This document shows positions 46,671 through 58,974 of a DNA stretch of 64,000 nucleotides, piece by piece (the first letter of the stretch is position 1; every line of letters starts with the position of its first letter). The position numbers and the translations under genes are program-made. Under the pieces are notes generated by a model. It was not told the origin of the DNA. It saw only the letters and a list, made by a program, of their open reading frames with translations, and made no database searches. The stretch comes from Ancylostoma caninum (lineage: Eukaryota > Nematoda > Chromadorea > Rhabditida > Ancylostomatidae). The stretch covers positions 579,001-643,000 of the forward strand of contig JBAJFG010000011.1 of NCBI GenBank assembly GCA_037903475.1. Direction: 5' to 3'.

Positions 46671-49004
46671 TACAGATTACATACTCGCCTGCAATAGGAT
46701 CTGGTGTGATTGCTTTTGAATCAAAATGAGGCGATACAAACGAGCAATTAACATTTTGACGAAAACGGTGTATTTGGACATGGAGCACGGTAGTTTTATT
46801 TGGATGCGGTTAACTTTAATGTTATGCAGCGGAAAGAAAGAGTACTTTGAACCTCATCTTGCTCGCAAACTTCGTCCAAATAGCCCAATCCGTAGTTGAG
46901 TTATAGTAAAAAAATCTCTTTCAGCAGTAATGCCACCGATCATATCTTTTCGACCGCGACTTTGTGTATGATATGTAATTCAATTCTTGATATTTTGTGC
47001 ATCATAAGGCGTTGCGCAGTTTATTCGTAGGTATACGTATTCGTATTATTTAACTGTACAGCTGCCCCCGCAATCATCGTCAGTGACGAATGATGGCGAG
47101 GGTCAACAAAAGAGCCACAGGTGGACAACCTGATACGTTGTGTACAGGCTCCAAATTTCTTAACTATGCCCTAAGAGGAAGGAATTGAAGTTCTTTCCTT
47201 CTACCGCGCAGAGTGCTGCAACTTGAGCGTGTTTTGTGGTTTCCTTAGTCACTGGTAGAACATTTTGCATTACCACGGCACGATTAGTGACGTCAATAAG
47301 AATTATTGACGTTATTGAATTGTTCGACATCAATCATTTGATTTTGGAATCATGCAACTGGTAACAGAAAGAATTAGTTGCACCCGCGCCCTTTCCCGAA
47401 AATTCCGAAAAAAAAACCGTAGAAAATAGGCAAACAATCGAGGAGGGCGGCTTCTAAAACGAGAGCAAGTGTCATCCAGTCGTGGAGTCTGCAAGGTCTT
47501 GAAATGGTGCCAGCGAAACTTTTTCATACTGTCAACTCCAGTCGGCGGCCTACAAACTCTTTCGGCTTGTGCTCACCAGATCATCCTAACTGGGTGGTTC
47601 GTAGATAGAATGCTAGGAACCACTTATTAGCCTGATAAGCAAAAGAGAGCTTTAAACAATAATCGAGAGTGATACCCTAGTCTTTCTGACCATGGCGGAT
47701 CCGCGATACTCCCGAGGTGGGTAATCGGTTCGCGCCGATCGACCTCGTATCGTGCATCCAACGCAGTCAGAGAGTTCAGAGTTGTGACCACTACTTACGT
47801 GCCACGGACAACACCTTCTCGATAAGGCTCAAGGGTGTATATGAACAATGACAGGGTAAAATTCGAAATTTAAAGTAGATTATGGCTGCATCAAGAGTAC
47901 CTAACATTCCATCTCAAAGTTTTCCCCGACAATATGGCGTCTTTGTTCAGGAAGTCAAATTTATCTGGGGTTGCCATACCTTCGGTGCAGCACGTATTAA
48001 GCCTATTAACATCGGTTATCGCAGGTCTTATTTACCAGGAACAAGAGCATATTGTTGTCTGGAGAAGTGGCTTCTCATGTGATAACATTTAATGATGTTG
48101 AGCCTAAGTGGTTTCCCTCTTTCTTAAAAGCACAACTTACTTATGTTTTTATTCTAGTATCACTGACATGCACTAATGCTACTCGATTCACACATTCCAA
48201 TGGTCTTATTCTCAATGGACCGTTTTTGAGGCCCTACTCAAGTGTGCTCATTTTTGTCATTTTACACAAAAGACAGAGAGCAAACAGGTATTACGTACCT
48301 CACTGATCATTTCCCGAACAAAGCATTGCCTCGTCAAGTGGCTTACGATTGTAAGATGGAATCCACACAAGAGCTACTCATAGGAGCAGATGACGTAGCT
48401 GATTCAAAAAAATGTTCGTGTGAGAAAACCAAGTCCTGTATTTTGATAGTTACAATTGGCACATACCCGAGCCCATTTTTTTTACCTGGACAGCCATTGT
48501 GTAGTAATTTTGTTCCGTTTGGAGAACACATTTGCGCACTGATTGCTTTCCTTTTTGGGCACAACAACTTGACGAAAGAGATTTTGGCGAACCTTGTCTA
48601 TTCTGACAGCATGGAGTATCCAGTGGTTTTTCTCTCCCACATTTCTTAGAATCCATTTCACGAGAACCGCAAGTATCGTCAGAATCTGAAACGTGCATAA
48701 AGCTCCGCTTGGAGATTTTCTGAACTTTACAGGCAAAGGTGTCGGAAAATGGCCCATATTGTTTCAACATATGTGTTAAACTAGCGCCCCTTCGGGACGC
48801 TAGAAAGTGGGGTGGGGCAGCCACTTGGGACATGTGCAAACGCTTCACACTTGCCAAATCTCTAGAAAATTTATAAAGAAGCAGAACCAATCTTCCAATG
48901 GGCCCAAACATGAAGTCCTTCTTATGAGTTGAGTATGAGCATGAGAAGTTCGTTCTCCATCGTATGGCGTATTCGTGCGTATTCCTCACTACCCGGCTAA
49001 CGCA
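46671..49004. other. Intergenic stretch with a stable TTCG hairpin
   Basis: No supported gene. A 23-nt hairpin, CTAGCGCCCCTTCGGGACGC plus TAG, lies at 48781-48803. Two open frames of 135 and 199 codons overlap on opposite strands at 48242-49049 and neither shows known motifs. Confidence 0.4.
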
Positions 49005-50115
49005 GACGCGTTCTCCATCGGCGGAACTGTATCCTGCCGTTCCCCACACTATTGGACAAGGCGAAATCGTATCCGAGTGTTTTCCAGACTACTGGGCCGC
49101 AGCGGGCTTTTCTCCATCGGTGGACCCATATTCTGGCGCCATTTTCACTGTTAGGCCTGAACCATATCCTGGTATTCTCCACTTTACTGAGTCACAGCGG
49201 ACCAATCCTATATTGGCGGACCCGTATTCTGGTGTTATCCATACTACTGGGCCACGGCGGGCCCTTCCTCCATCAGAGCGCCCGTGTTCTGGCGCCCTCC
49301 TCACAGTTAGGGCAAGCCGGATCCGTTCTCCTAGCGCGGGTTCGCATCCTGGCATTCTTAACACTATCGGACTAAAGTGAACCCGTATCCTGACGTTCTC
49401 CACACCATTATGCTACGACGGGTCCTTCCTCCATCAGTGGACCTGTATCCTGACGTCCTTCACACAACTGGATCACGGCGGGCCCTTTCTCCATCGGTGG
49501 ACCTGTATCCGGGATTCCCCTCACACCACTGTGCCACAGTGGGCCCTTTCTTCATCGGTGGACCTATATCTCGGTGTCCCCCGCACCATTGGGCCACGGC
49601 GGGCCTTTTCTCCATCGGTGGACCCGTATCCTGTCATCCCCCCCCCTCACCACTGGGCCACGGCGGGCCCTTTCTCCATTGGTGGACCCGTATCTCGGCG
49701 TCCGCCGCACCATTTGGCCACGGTGGGCTTTTCCCCATCGCTGGACCCGTATCCTGGCGTTCCCCGCACCATTGGGCCACGGTGGGCCCTTTCTCCATCG
49801 GTGGACCCGTATCCTGGCGTCCCCGCACCATTGGGCCACGGCGGGTCCTTTCTCCATTGGTGGACCCGCATCCTGTCATCCCCCCCCCTCACCACTGGGC
49901 CACGGCGGGCCCTTTCTCCATTGGTGGACCCGTATCTCGGCGTCCGCCGCACCATTTGGCCACGGTGGGCTTTTCCCCATCGCTGGACCCGTATCCTGGC
50001 GTTCCCCGCACCATTGGGCCACGGTGGGCCCTTTCTCCATCGGTGGACCCGTATCCTGGCGTCCCCGCACCATTGGGCCACGGCGGGTCCTTTCTCCATT
50101 GGTGGACCCGCATCC
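49005..50115. repeat. Minisatellite of about 60-bp units
   Basis: About 18 tandem units carry the recurring blocks TCTCCATCGGTGGACCCGTA, TCCTGGCGT and CACCATTGGGCCACGGCGGG. Units on the left are diverged and those on the right are homogeneous. Lengths vary around 59-61 bp, so the phase drifts and several frames on both strands stay open. That explains the long but meaningless open frames here. Confidence 0.9.
49631..50114. repeat. Exact 242-bp higher-order duplication within the minisatellite
   Basis: 49631-49872 and 49873-50114 read identically by eye. Each holds four units, including the variant with a run of C (CATCCCCCCCCCTC). It is either a very recent expansion or an assembly duplication. 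Confidence 0.85.
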
Positions 50116-53100
50116 GTATATAGTTGATTGGATATACAATGTCATGCCTTCCTATTTAGAGGCTTTTGCTCTTTCTTAGTGCAGAAGCTTTCTCGAAACG
50201 AACGAATGTTGTAACGAACGAATGTTGTGACCACACAATCGCCGCGAAAATTCAACAGGGGCTGAGGCGACCGCGTAGGTCCAGCCTCCCCGAAGCTTTC
50301 GAGACGCGGCAGCTCTCATAGCACGCGTCCATTTCTTCCTGCGAGTGCACAAACCGTCGCAACAGTGGAAGGCTGGTTTTCCTGCTGCGTACATTGTGCA
50401 GCCTGAAAGCTCGTAAACACTCCCTCACTCCTATGCGGTGAGACCGCCAGCGAAGGTGATGAAATCACCATCCCGTGCATGCGGGAGAGCCAGCAGTGAC
50501 GAAATTGCGGATCCCGAAGCGAACGTGTCTGCGTCCATGGAAATCGGCCATTTCGCCACACAGTCTGCGCCTCAAGATTGCGGTGTCTATGAGTGCCGCC
50601 CCGTATCTCTAACCGCTCTAGCCCCCTTACGGCGCTTTGTTTAATAGAGATCCAACTGTTGCAAGGCGGAGTCCTCCTTTGAGACTTGGTTCTGACTTGA
50701 AAAAAACTAGAAACCTATCCGTATTTAACAGAGTAAAAGACTTGACAAAGTGCAGATTTCGGTTAAAAAGCAGTCAAGTAGACGTTGTTTAATAACTTGT
50801 GCTTCTTGGATATCCTATTTCCCCAGTTTCTCCATTGGGTGCCATCGAATATTTGTTTTAAAGGCTTTCCTGTGGGTTTCCAAGTCCAGGTGCAGGTAGT
50901 GCAAACAGCATGTATTTAGTTCCATTTGTGCAGGGTTCTTCCACATCTTGAGACAAATACCAGATACCTCGAAAATCACCATTAATATGCTCAGTCATGC
51001 AAAAAAGAGTAGTCCTGCATGAGTTTAGCGAACTCCTCTGTTTTTCAACTATTGTTGAAGTAGTTGAGCGAAATGATGCACGTGATTTGATTAGCCTCAG
51101 CGAGCGGCGAGGAAGAGGGTGTTCGTTCTTTGTCCAACACTTGAATCACTGACGTGTCCATATACACAATACATGTTTTATAACAAAATCCCGTGTTGCG
51201 CAGATTTTCGCAAGGTGGTACGTGAAAGTCCTTCTACTCTGGAGTCCGCCGCTGGACCAGCAGGCGAGGGAAGGGATGTGCCTGACCAGGAAACGTGAGA
51301 TCTGGAGTTTGTCTGATCAGTTTACGGCTGGAAAGACGTTTTGGATGTTGCCTAAACATTTTGGGGATCAACATCCTAGTCGGCCCAATTTATGTGAATG
51401 CCTGATCAGATTTCTGTATTCGCTGTTTCCTGACCAGAAAACGGGTGTCGAATAACCAGATTACGGGTGTTGCTAAGGAAATTTTGAGGCCGGATCCATA
51501 CTCTTCTACAGTGCGAAGACATTAAGAGCTAAAGCTCATGCCAGATGGAGGTGCCCTTAAAGACAGCACCCAGATAATCCTCACCTTTGAACTTTTGAGT
51601 GTTTTGGAACTTCAGGCATTGCCCCGACAATTCTGCAATGAAGATGTTGTTGGAGACCCCGCATTTCATGAGATATCACAAGCAGAACTCCAGTTCAACA
51701 GTTCTGCTGGTACGAGTTGACCTGCTACGCAGAAATTGCCGTGGCGCGACGTTGGAACAAACCAGCTGTTTTTACCTACAATCTCTGTTTTTTCGGTGGA
51801 AAAAGTTTGTTCCCCACACTTTTCCCTATCATTCTTATATTACTGTGGCTGCAACTGTCTGTTTGTTTTCTAATCTTACTTTTCGCCGTTTATTTCTCAC
51901 TTTCTCTAGTTATAGCGTTCATTTTTCCTATTTTGTGTGTTTTTAATGTTTCTTTTCCATTCTTTCGCATTTATTCTCGCTTTTTCTTCACTAGTATGTC
52001 TGTGAAGCTCACACTTCATTTCTTCCGGTTTCCATTCCTTTCTTACTTGAATCTTACTTGATTGTGCTGAAAATCCAAATATCCAAAGATCCAAATATGT
52101 TGAGGAAATACGTGGCGATCAAGTCAGTGTTATCGACTTTTTGCCCTACCCCCAAACCTGACAACTCGACCGTTTTGTTCAGTCGCAGCGAATTCGGAGC
52201 ATTCGAGAATTGCTTTCCCATGAATTTCAATAAAAGAAGGATTGTGTCATGAAGTGGCTCATGCACACACAGTTGGAGTTCCTCGTCCAAGGCAATTTTA
52301 GTGGCAGAGTTCCACAGGTTTCGTGGAACCTCACAGTGTGAGGGACCATGTTATCTTAATTTTATTAGGAAGTCCGGCAAGTTTCCGGATGTAGCCCGAA
52401 CAGTTTCCGGGTGTTCATGGCTGCCTGATCAGATTCCGGGTGTGAATTTTCTAAACAGTTTCCGGGTGCTGCCTGACCAGTTCACGGCTCTTGCGTGCTT
52501 GGCCTGCAAGCAAGCAGTCTGCTGGCCAAGCAACGAAGCCCGTAAATTAATCAATCGGCGGATTTCACAGTACATTCGTGGTATCTTTCATCATTCGACA
52601 AACATGATAGACAACTGAAACTGTTGAGGCGCACGGATTGCGGAATGATGAATACACTCGGCAGTGATAAAAGAGAGAGGTTCATGCAGTGTTTTAAGGG
52701 CTTCGCGGTGGAACTGGAGTCTCCCACTGGCATTCTCGAGGCCTCAGGGTGAGAAAGGTTGCAGGGCGCACAACATACGGAGCAGGATGGCCACTATACT
52801 ACGGCTGCATATCCTCAAATTCTCATTCGAATTAACCTTATAAAGACAGGCGCATCCTGTGCGTGGTTGCATAGTGGCGGAACTGAGTAGGTTCCTTCGC
52901 TTAACACATGCTCTTCCTGCACCTTTCATTGAGGCTTAGCCGGGATTCTGAAGTCGCAGGAAGGCTCTGTACACTCAAGCACACTGTTACGCGTCACCAA
53001 TCACGCATGCAATGAAAATGAAATGAAATGAAATGAAACGAACTTTGTAAAGATTTTCTTACTTTTCCCCACTTCTCTCGAGATTTACAAGGGATGCCGA

Positions 53101-54798
53101 TGTACTGATGGTGGACAGGTGTGGTGAAGCAGGTAATCTCAATGCTCGAAAAAAATGCCAGAATAATTGTCCACCGACGGAGAATGGATCAACCGAGGCC
53201 CATCATTATGGAAAATCACAAAATAGGTTTCCGCGAAGGAGAAGGGGTCTTATTGCCCCAATGGTAGGAAAAATGCTGAAATGAGGATCCGCAGGAGCAT
53301 GGAGCATTGTGGAGAAGATAGGAGTCCGCCGATGGTGGAGGGGTCTCCGTGCCCAATATATTATATAACGATAGTAAGAACCATTCTACAAGTAGAAGTA
53401 GGATATTTGCCACAATTTGGCTCTTGGAAATGCATCCTCCGTCGATGCGGCAGGTCGTGCTCGAGATTTTTCTGAGCCACGAAACCGCCGAGGAAATCTG
53501 CGGCACACACAGTTACACAGTTCTGGAGGAGTTGAACATTCTAGCGAGGACCACATTCTCGTAAAAGGCAATTTTTACTAGTAATTTATACTGACGCGCG
53601 TGCGTATATATGATGAAAGATAGGGTCAGTCACATCGTTTGTGCAGCTCAGACGCAAGCGTTTACGGTCTAATGGTAGTCGCACCTTATTTTCATTGGAA
53701 ACGCACATGCCGCGGTGACCGGTATTCATGGTAAATCGTTCGCAAGTCCACCTGACGCACGTACTCAAATATAAATTGTTTTTAGGGCAGATCAGATTTG
53801 CTTTTTATTCTTTTAACTAGTCTGGCTGCCCGGCTGATGCCGGATTTCCAGACTCCTATTGACACGCTCGTTGCGCCCACACATTTCACAATGAGTGTAA
53901 AAAACTCGTGAAAACCTTATGAGAGATAGGAATCTATATCCTCTTAGTAGCGCCAATGCTCCTCTGAAGATAACTCAAACTCGCGAGCGGTGCAATCTCT
54001 CAGCCTAGCAAAGTAATGCCATTTCGTTGGCTCTGGCGGCTACGAATGATTGGATGTAACCAATTCATTTCAAATAATCTCTTGGGACGATTTTTCTAGG
54101 TAGTTCGAATGGTAAGGGTTTACCGATGTATAAAAACAGAATGAACGGTGTGGATGTCACGGATAACGACCGTTCAAAACTGCAAGAAGCTTTGCACGCG
54201 ATGGCTAATGGATAATGGACTTGGAAGCTGGATGTTTCTACAAAAAAATCCCATTTTATGAGGTTGGTGCATGATTAAGGAGGTTTTTTTCCGCGACCTT
54301 TTTTCTCGTCAACAATTGGCGCTTCATGAACCGGTCTTTTCATGTAATTGATCCTCTTCTTCCATTTAGTATCGGAAATCGTACCCAAATTCACCACCAC
54401 ATGTTCTATCACTTCGGGAAAGGTTGGAATGCTTCCGATCTCAACAAAATTTTGGAAGAAAAATCAGCAGAGCCAGGTCGAAAAATATTGAGTTCAAGCA
54501 GGAAGGCGCATTCCTACAGATAAAGAAGGAAAAGCTTGTCTATTAGAATTTCGACTACCAGGAACTTTCAGCAGCCTGAAAATCAAGGGGTTTCGATTGA
54601 TGAGATTCCTCAAAAATGAAGCCTGCTCGTTTTGCTACAAAAAACCGGTGAAAATTGTCCTGACCCAGTTGGCTAATCGTCATGCTTTTCTGAGCCTTTC
54701 GAGAGTAAGAACTCTGGTCTCACTGTCAAGCTTCTGTCCTCTTTCAGGCTGTCCAAAATCTTTAGTGCTAGGAATTTGATGGCCAACCTCCTCCCTCT
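50116..54798. other. Intergenic stretch with degenerate repeats and a T-rich tract
   Basis: No supported gene. Degenerate repeats around CTGATCAG and TTTCCGGGTG occur at 51260-51480 and again at 52365-52495. The plus strand is strongly pyrimidine-rich at 51780-52060. An (AAATG)n microsatellite lies at 53011-53038. Confidence 0.4.
53011..53038. repeat. (AAATG)n microsatellite
   Basis: About five copies of AAATG or a one-base variant. Confidence 0.85.
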
Positions 54799-55716
54799 TC
54801 ATCTGTGGAGCTCATAGCCCTTGTGAACATGAACAATCTTTCCAGTTAACCTTGCTGGTTGGTCCGTCTTTGAAAAGCTCACTGAGATCGCGAAATGACT
54901 ATTAGGGCGTCGTCCGTCTTTGTCAACGATGTTGCCGAGGTACCTTATCTCCGGCATTATGAAGTGGCATTTGTCGATGCGCACACGGAACCCATAACTG
55001 GAGATTCTCTCAAACAATGCTTCCAGGTTCTGGATATGTTCATCTGGGGTTTGTCCAGTGACGATGACATCATCAAGGTAAGCGGCGACGCCCGGAAGGC
55101 CAGCGATCATTGAGTCAATGATTTGCTGGAAAATTCCAGGGGCGGACTTGACTCCAAAAGGAAGTCTATTGTAGCAAAACAGTCCACGATGGGTATTGAT
55201 CGTGAGGAGTTTCCTGGAATCTTCATCCACTTCGAATTGTAAGTAGGCATCCGCAAGGTCAATTTGAGAGAACAGCTGGCCACCATTTAGCTTCGTGAAT
55301 ATCTCCTCTACTATCGGGAGTGGATGCTGATGTAGTATTAAAACGTCGTTTAAACCCGTGGGGAAATCAGCACAAAGTCTTAAATTTCCACTGGATTTCT
55401 TCACAACGACTATTGCAGCAGCCCAATTGGAGTGATCGACGGCTGTAATGACTCCTTCACTCACCAAACGTTCGATTTCCATATTGACGGCTGGCTGGGA
55501 TGCGAATGGCACAGGTCTTCTTTGTCGATAGACAGGACGAGCATCAGACTTGAGGAAGAGTTTTGCCTTCGTTTTCGTGCAGTGTCCAAGTCCAGGCTTG
55601 AAGACGTCGGCGAACTTGGTCTTCATCTTTGAAACTGCGTCATCGCGGAATTTTTCTAGATCTGTGGCTGCCAATCTGCAGTGGTACTGGTCCTTAAGCT
55701 GTAGGTAATCGGGCAT
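54799..55716 (-). pseudogene. Ty3/gypsy reverse transcriptase region
   Basis: The open minus-strand frame of 305 codons carries reverse transcriptase motifs in order: the FASQPAVNMEIERLVSEGVI region (residues about 71-90), LRLCADFPTGLN, FSQIDLADAYLQF (151-161, first catalytic Asp), NRLPFGVKSAPGIFQQII (183-200), YLDD (213-216) and YLGNIVDKDG. Both YLDD aspartates are kept. The family enzyme copies element RNA to DNA. The frame is continuous with the upstream protease frame except for a single TAG at 55729-55731. The expected RNase H and integrase are missing after about residue 275, where the sequence ceases to resemble gypsy. Confidence 0.88.
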
Positions 55717-55728
55717 CTGTACGCACCA

Positions 55729-56112
55729 CTAAAGTCCAGGAAGATCTGTGGATTCAGTCACATAGCAACTTCCATTTCCAGAAATTGGTTTTCTGTGTCG
55801 GTAGAATATAACGAAGTTGTCGTTGAAACGTCCTAGTATCTTCATCAATGAATCGTAGGCAGTCTTCACCGGTATCGTCGTCGACTCGAGTTTGGGTGAT
55901 CCAATTGCTTTCCATGTCTTGTGGGATACCATGGTAATGTCAGCACCGGTATCGAGTTGAAGGCGAGTTTGTCGGCCGTTGATGTGTACTTGCAGGTAGG
56001 TACGTGCATCCGGAATCGTCATTGCAACTTGCTCCCAACGACATTTTCGTCCACGATGCTTTTCAAACCGGCTGTTCTTCTTTGGGATTGGCTTTTCGGT
56101 GCTCGGCTGTGG
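55729..56112 (-). pseudogene. Ty3/gypsy aspartic protease region
   Basis: The minus-strand frame contains LQLDTGADITMVS, the DTG-type active site of retroviral-like aspartic proteases, in a domain of about 100 residues after a Lys/Arg-rich segment. Such proteases cut the element's polyprotein. The frame starts at the junction with the inserted Transib-type transposon and ends at an in-frame TAG before the reverse transcriptase frame. The zinc-knuckle segment expected between gag and protease is not visible on either side of the insertion. Confidence 0.82.
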
Positions 56113-56157
56113 CACAGTGGGCAATTTCGCAAAACTAGCCGCTCAAAATTAATTTTC
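56113..56157. repeat. Terminal inverted repeat of the Transib-type element, left
   Basis: It starts CACAGTGGGCAATTTCGCA and is matched by the inverted right end at 58975-59019. The first seven bases equal the consensus recombination signal heptamer. I see no convincing nonamer. Confidence 0.85.
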
Positions 56158-56440
56158 TCAAGAACCACTGAACATTTTTCTACGAAATTTTGTGCACTTG
56201 TCACTCTAACTCTATACTCCTTATATACTATAATCACCCATATGGGCTGTTTTTCCATACACTTTTTCAACTTTTGAAGTTCTCTCTGAGATTTAAAACA
56301 AGACATTCAAACCGCTCATAACTACCTACATATTTTTATTCGTTTTTCTTAACGGGTAAAGGTACGGAGAAAGAGATATATTTATTTCCAACTAATAATT
56401 AGATACAAGAAGTCGAAAAATCAAGGAAAAAAAAACAATT

Positions 56441-58322
56441 CTATGGAGAGGGTTCACATAAAAGGCTTAGGACTTCTGATGAAAAGCGATGGGATTTTGA
56501 AGGGCGAGACTTGCTCAACGCAGTTATGTAGGGGTCCGAAGATATTAATAAACGATGGAGCAGGTCTACATTTGAACTCTGTCTGGAACGCTTCCTTGAG
56601 AAATACTCCCTGAACTGCCTCTTATCTTTATTTCGGGCTTCCTGGGCCTCTTCTGAAAGTTGGCCTATGGGTAGTATGCACGATTCGACTATGCTTGCAC
56701 CATGCACTAGTATTTTGTGAACGGTGACAGGCATAAAGTACCACGGATAGAGCTCCAAGTACTTTTGTCTCGTTGACTCGACGAATTCACCGAAAGCAAC
56801 TTTCGAAATTGAGTACCCACACGATAACGCCTCTAAAATCACCCCAAAACTATTCATCAGCGATTCTTCAATGCCTGTAATTCGTGCGCTCGTGCTAGCC
56901 TCTCTGAAGAACCTTCTTGCAGTGTTTCCGTCATTTGAATTTCCTGATGCTTTCCGTGGAATATCGATGCGCAAACCGACCTCCTCTCGAAAATCCTTCT
57001 GAATTTGCTTTTTTCTCACTTCAACTTTTTTCTTGTTTTCTTCACTTCTGATGGCCCATTTCTTTACATCCAGTCTATATGCAGTGTGAAGCAGGCATTC
57101 CATCGAACGAATCCATGCATGCAGTGGAGATATGCCAAACGCCAAAGCTGACGAATCTTCGTGTCGGGCTTGTAGTGCACCACCAATTATTTCTTTCGGC
57201 CAAGCTCCACATATGTAACATCTTTGCGAGGAATCGTAAAAGGACAGTGCATTGCACACTTTGCCGTCCACCATGGTCAAGAGCAGTTCGTGCTTGATCA
57301 CGACTAATTGCGCATTGTTAATTTCCACGATCGATTCAGTTAAATCTTTGATCTCATCTTGGACCTTTCCCACTTCTTCCCTGATCACAGCTGTGGTTTC
57401 TTTGGTGAAAGTCAGTTTTACTGGTCTGCAGTACCTTGTTGAGGAAGGTCTCGGGTTTTTCCAGATCACGGTTTTCTTTGCTGATTCCCGAACAAGGAGC
57501 AGAGGCACCAAAGACACGGAAAACAAACAGTCATCAGAGTTCTCTTCTGATATTCTTTGCTTATAACAGCTCTGCTCTGAGCTACCATCACAGCCCCACT
57601 TAGATATCAGCTTGCATCTGATCTCGTTAGAAGAAAAACTCTTTAAGACATCTTTCTGTGTGCTGCACAAGCGGTCGCAAGTATGGTCTAGCAGAGCTTG
57701 AAGTTGAATTTTGGCTTGCAACTCCGAAACAGTGATGGAATCTTCTTTGGGATAGCAATGCTGTTTCGCCTCCTGTATGAGGTAATATGTGGTAATATGA
57801 GGGGTAGATCTCGCATCCATATTCTTTCGCATTATCACGCAATTCCTTATAGTCATTTGCGGATAATCCGAGACCTATCATGAGGGCAAGGGCTGCGTCG
57901 GCTGACATGGTTTTTGGTGCACTCGTCTCCCTTCCTTCCCTTTCCTCTGCCTTCTTCAGCTTGGTAGCACGCTCAGGTGGAGCAGCAGCAACTTTTCCAA
58001 CGATATTTGCAGCATCTCTTTTTCCCGACTCTCGCAAACTCATCTGGGTTGCTGCCACTAACTCATTGGGCGACGCGTCCTGGAGCAACACTTTGGCCTT
58101 TCTTCTTTTTGTTGACGCACTGCACTCCTCAAACCGTTTCTTGGAACGTCCCAATTTTGCCGGCTGTTTTGTAGTAGTAGTAGTTGAGCGAATGGAAGAA
58201 AGCACTTTTCTGCCAAAATTCACTTTTTCGTGCAGCCAAGAGCGATTTGAGTCGAAAAAACGTCTCCTGTTTCGGCTACTGTTCTCCCATCGCCTGCTAA
58301 CTTTACAGCAAAACAAGGCCAC
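56441..58322 (-). pseudogene. RAG1/Transib-family transposase, one frameshift
   Basis: Two overlapping frames, 57627-58322 (N-terminal part) and 56441-57856 (C-terminal part, 471 codons), belong to one protein. They are separated by a 10-bp tandem duplication at 57781-57800. In the C-terminal part the features are: candidate first Asp in KWGCDGSS (residue 90), second Asp in MVDGKVCNAL (197), zinc-binding CYIC (213-216) followed by HAWIRSMECLLHTAY, NDGNTARRFF (about 308-317), HKILVHGASIVE, and the Glu-containing LPIGQLSEEAQEARNK (E402/E406). The same order occurs in vertebrate RAG1: CDGM, then an acidic DE, CTLC zinc region, GNFARKLM, and SEGNESGNK. The spacing between the two Asp residues (107) is like RAG1 (about 108). 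The N-terminus has a Trp-Glu-Asn block and an AlaLeu-rich helix. Upstream exons toward 59000 may exist but were not identified. Confidence 0.85.
57781..57800 (-). other. 10-bp tandem duplication that shifts the transposase frame
   Basis: GGTAATATGT is followed directly by GGTAATATGA on the plus strand. Ten extra bases move the frame, exactly where the N-terminal and C-terminal frames change over. It is the only clear break found in the transposase. Confidence 0.7.
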
Positions 58323-58974
58323 AGTGTGCCTAGTGGAATTGGAAACGTTAGGAGATCTACAGTTCAGTCCGAGCTTATCAACTACGTATTCATATAAGCA
58401 TTCTTTCCGTTTTGCTGGGCTACTTCCATGTCATACCACAAAGAGATCTCTTCTGGTGATGTGGCGCGCTGTCTCTAAAATAAAAACTTATTTCCGAGAG
58501 CGGTCGCAGCTGGTCGCAAAAACGGCCTAAATGCTCGTATAGAGGAAGAAAAATCCTATGTAATGATCCCAAAACGAAAGCGGAATCTCGTGGAAGTTTT
58601 TTTAAATCACGACGCGAACTGAAAATTGCTAGCTTTTGCCAACGTAACCGTATCTCGTTTTCTGAGGTGATTTTCGCTGCTTTTCGCATGTTTGGTAGGA
58701 CCGAGATTAGTCGCATTCAAAAGCGCGTACCTCGTTGCACTGGACACATTTCGAGTTTTACTTTCAGATATAACCGCTCGTCGTATATGCTGCTCGAAAG
58801 AATGCGACCAAATTCTCATATGTTTACATTGCGCGACTTCCAGTTGAAGTGCTAACTTCCCGTGATCACGCAGGCAAAATCAAGGGATTACCGGTAAAAA
58901 AACTGGCATTGCCATATGCAGGGACTGTTAGAGAGTACGTCCATGCGGTTGGTATGACTTTTGACGACAGTCCG

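Noticed and set aside
48450..49049. 199-codon minus-strand open frame overlapping a 135-codon plus-strand frame
   Set aside because: No motifs or homologues were recognised, and it runs into the stop-poor minisatellite at its upstream end, which lengthens it artificially.
49377..50179. Several open frames of 150-248 codons with WTRI/PHHWATAGPFSIGG-type repeats
   Set aside because: They are translations of the 60-bp minisatellite in different frames. The repeat unit is not a multiple of three and the same peptides recur in every frame.
51717..52061. Hydrophobic 114-residue frame resembling a multi-pass membrane protein
   Set aside because: The hydrophobicity results from a pyrimidine-rich tract (Phe, Leu and Ser codons). 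No start context, splice sites or homologue.
56113..56141. Full recombination signal (heptamer, 12-bp spacer, nonamer) at the Transib-type end
   Set aside because: The heptamer is exact, but the sequence 12 bp further (AAACTAGCC) matches the A-rich nonamer at only about five of nine positions and is not conserved at the other end.
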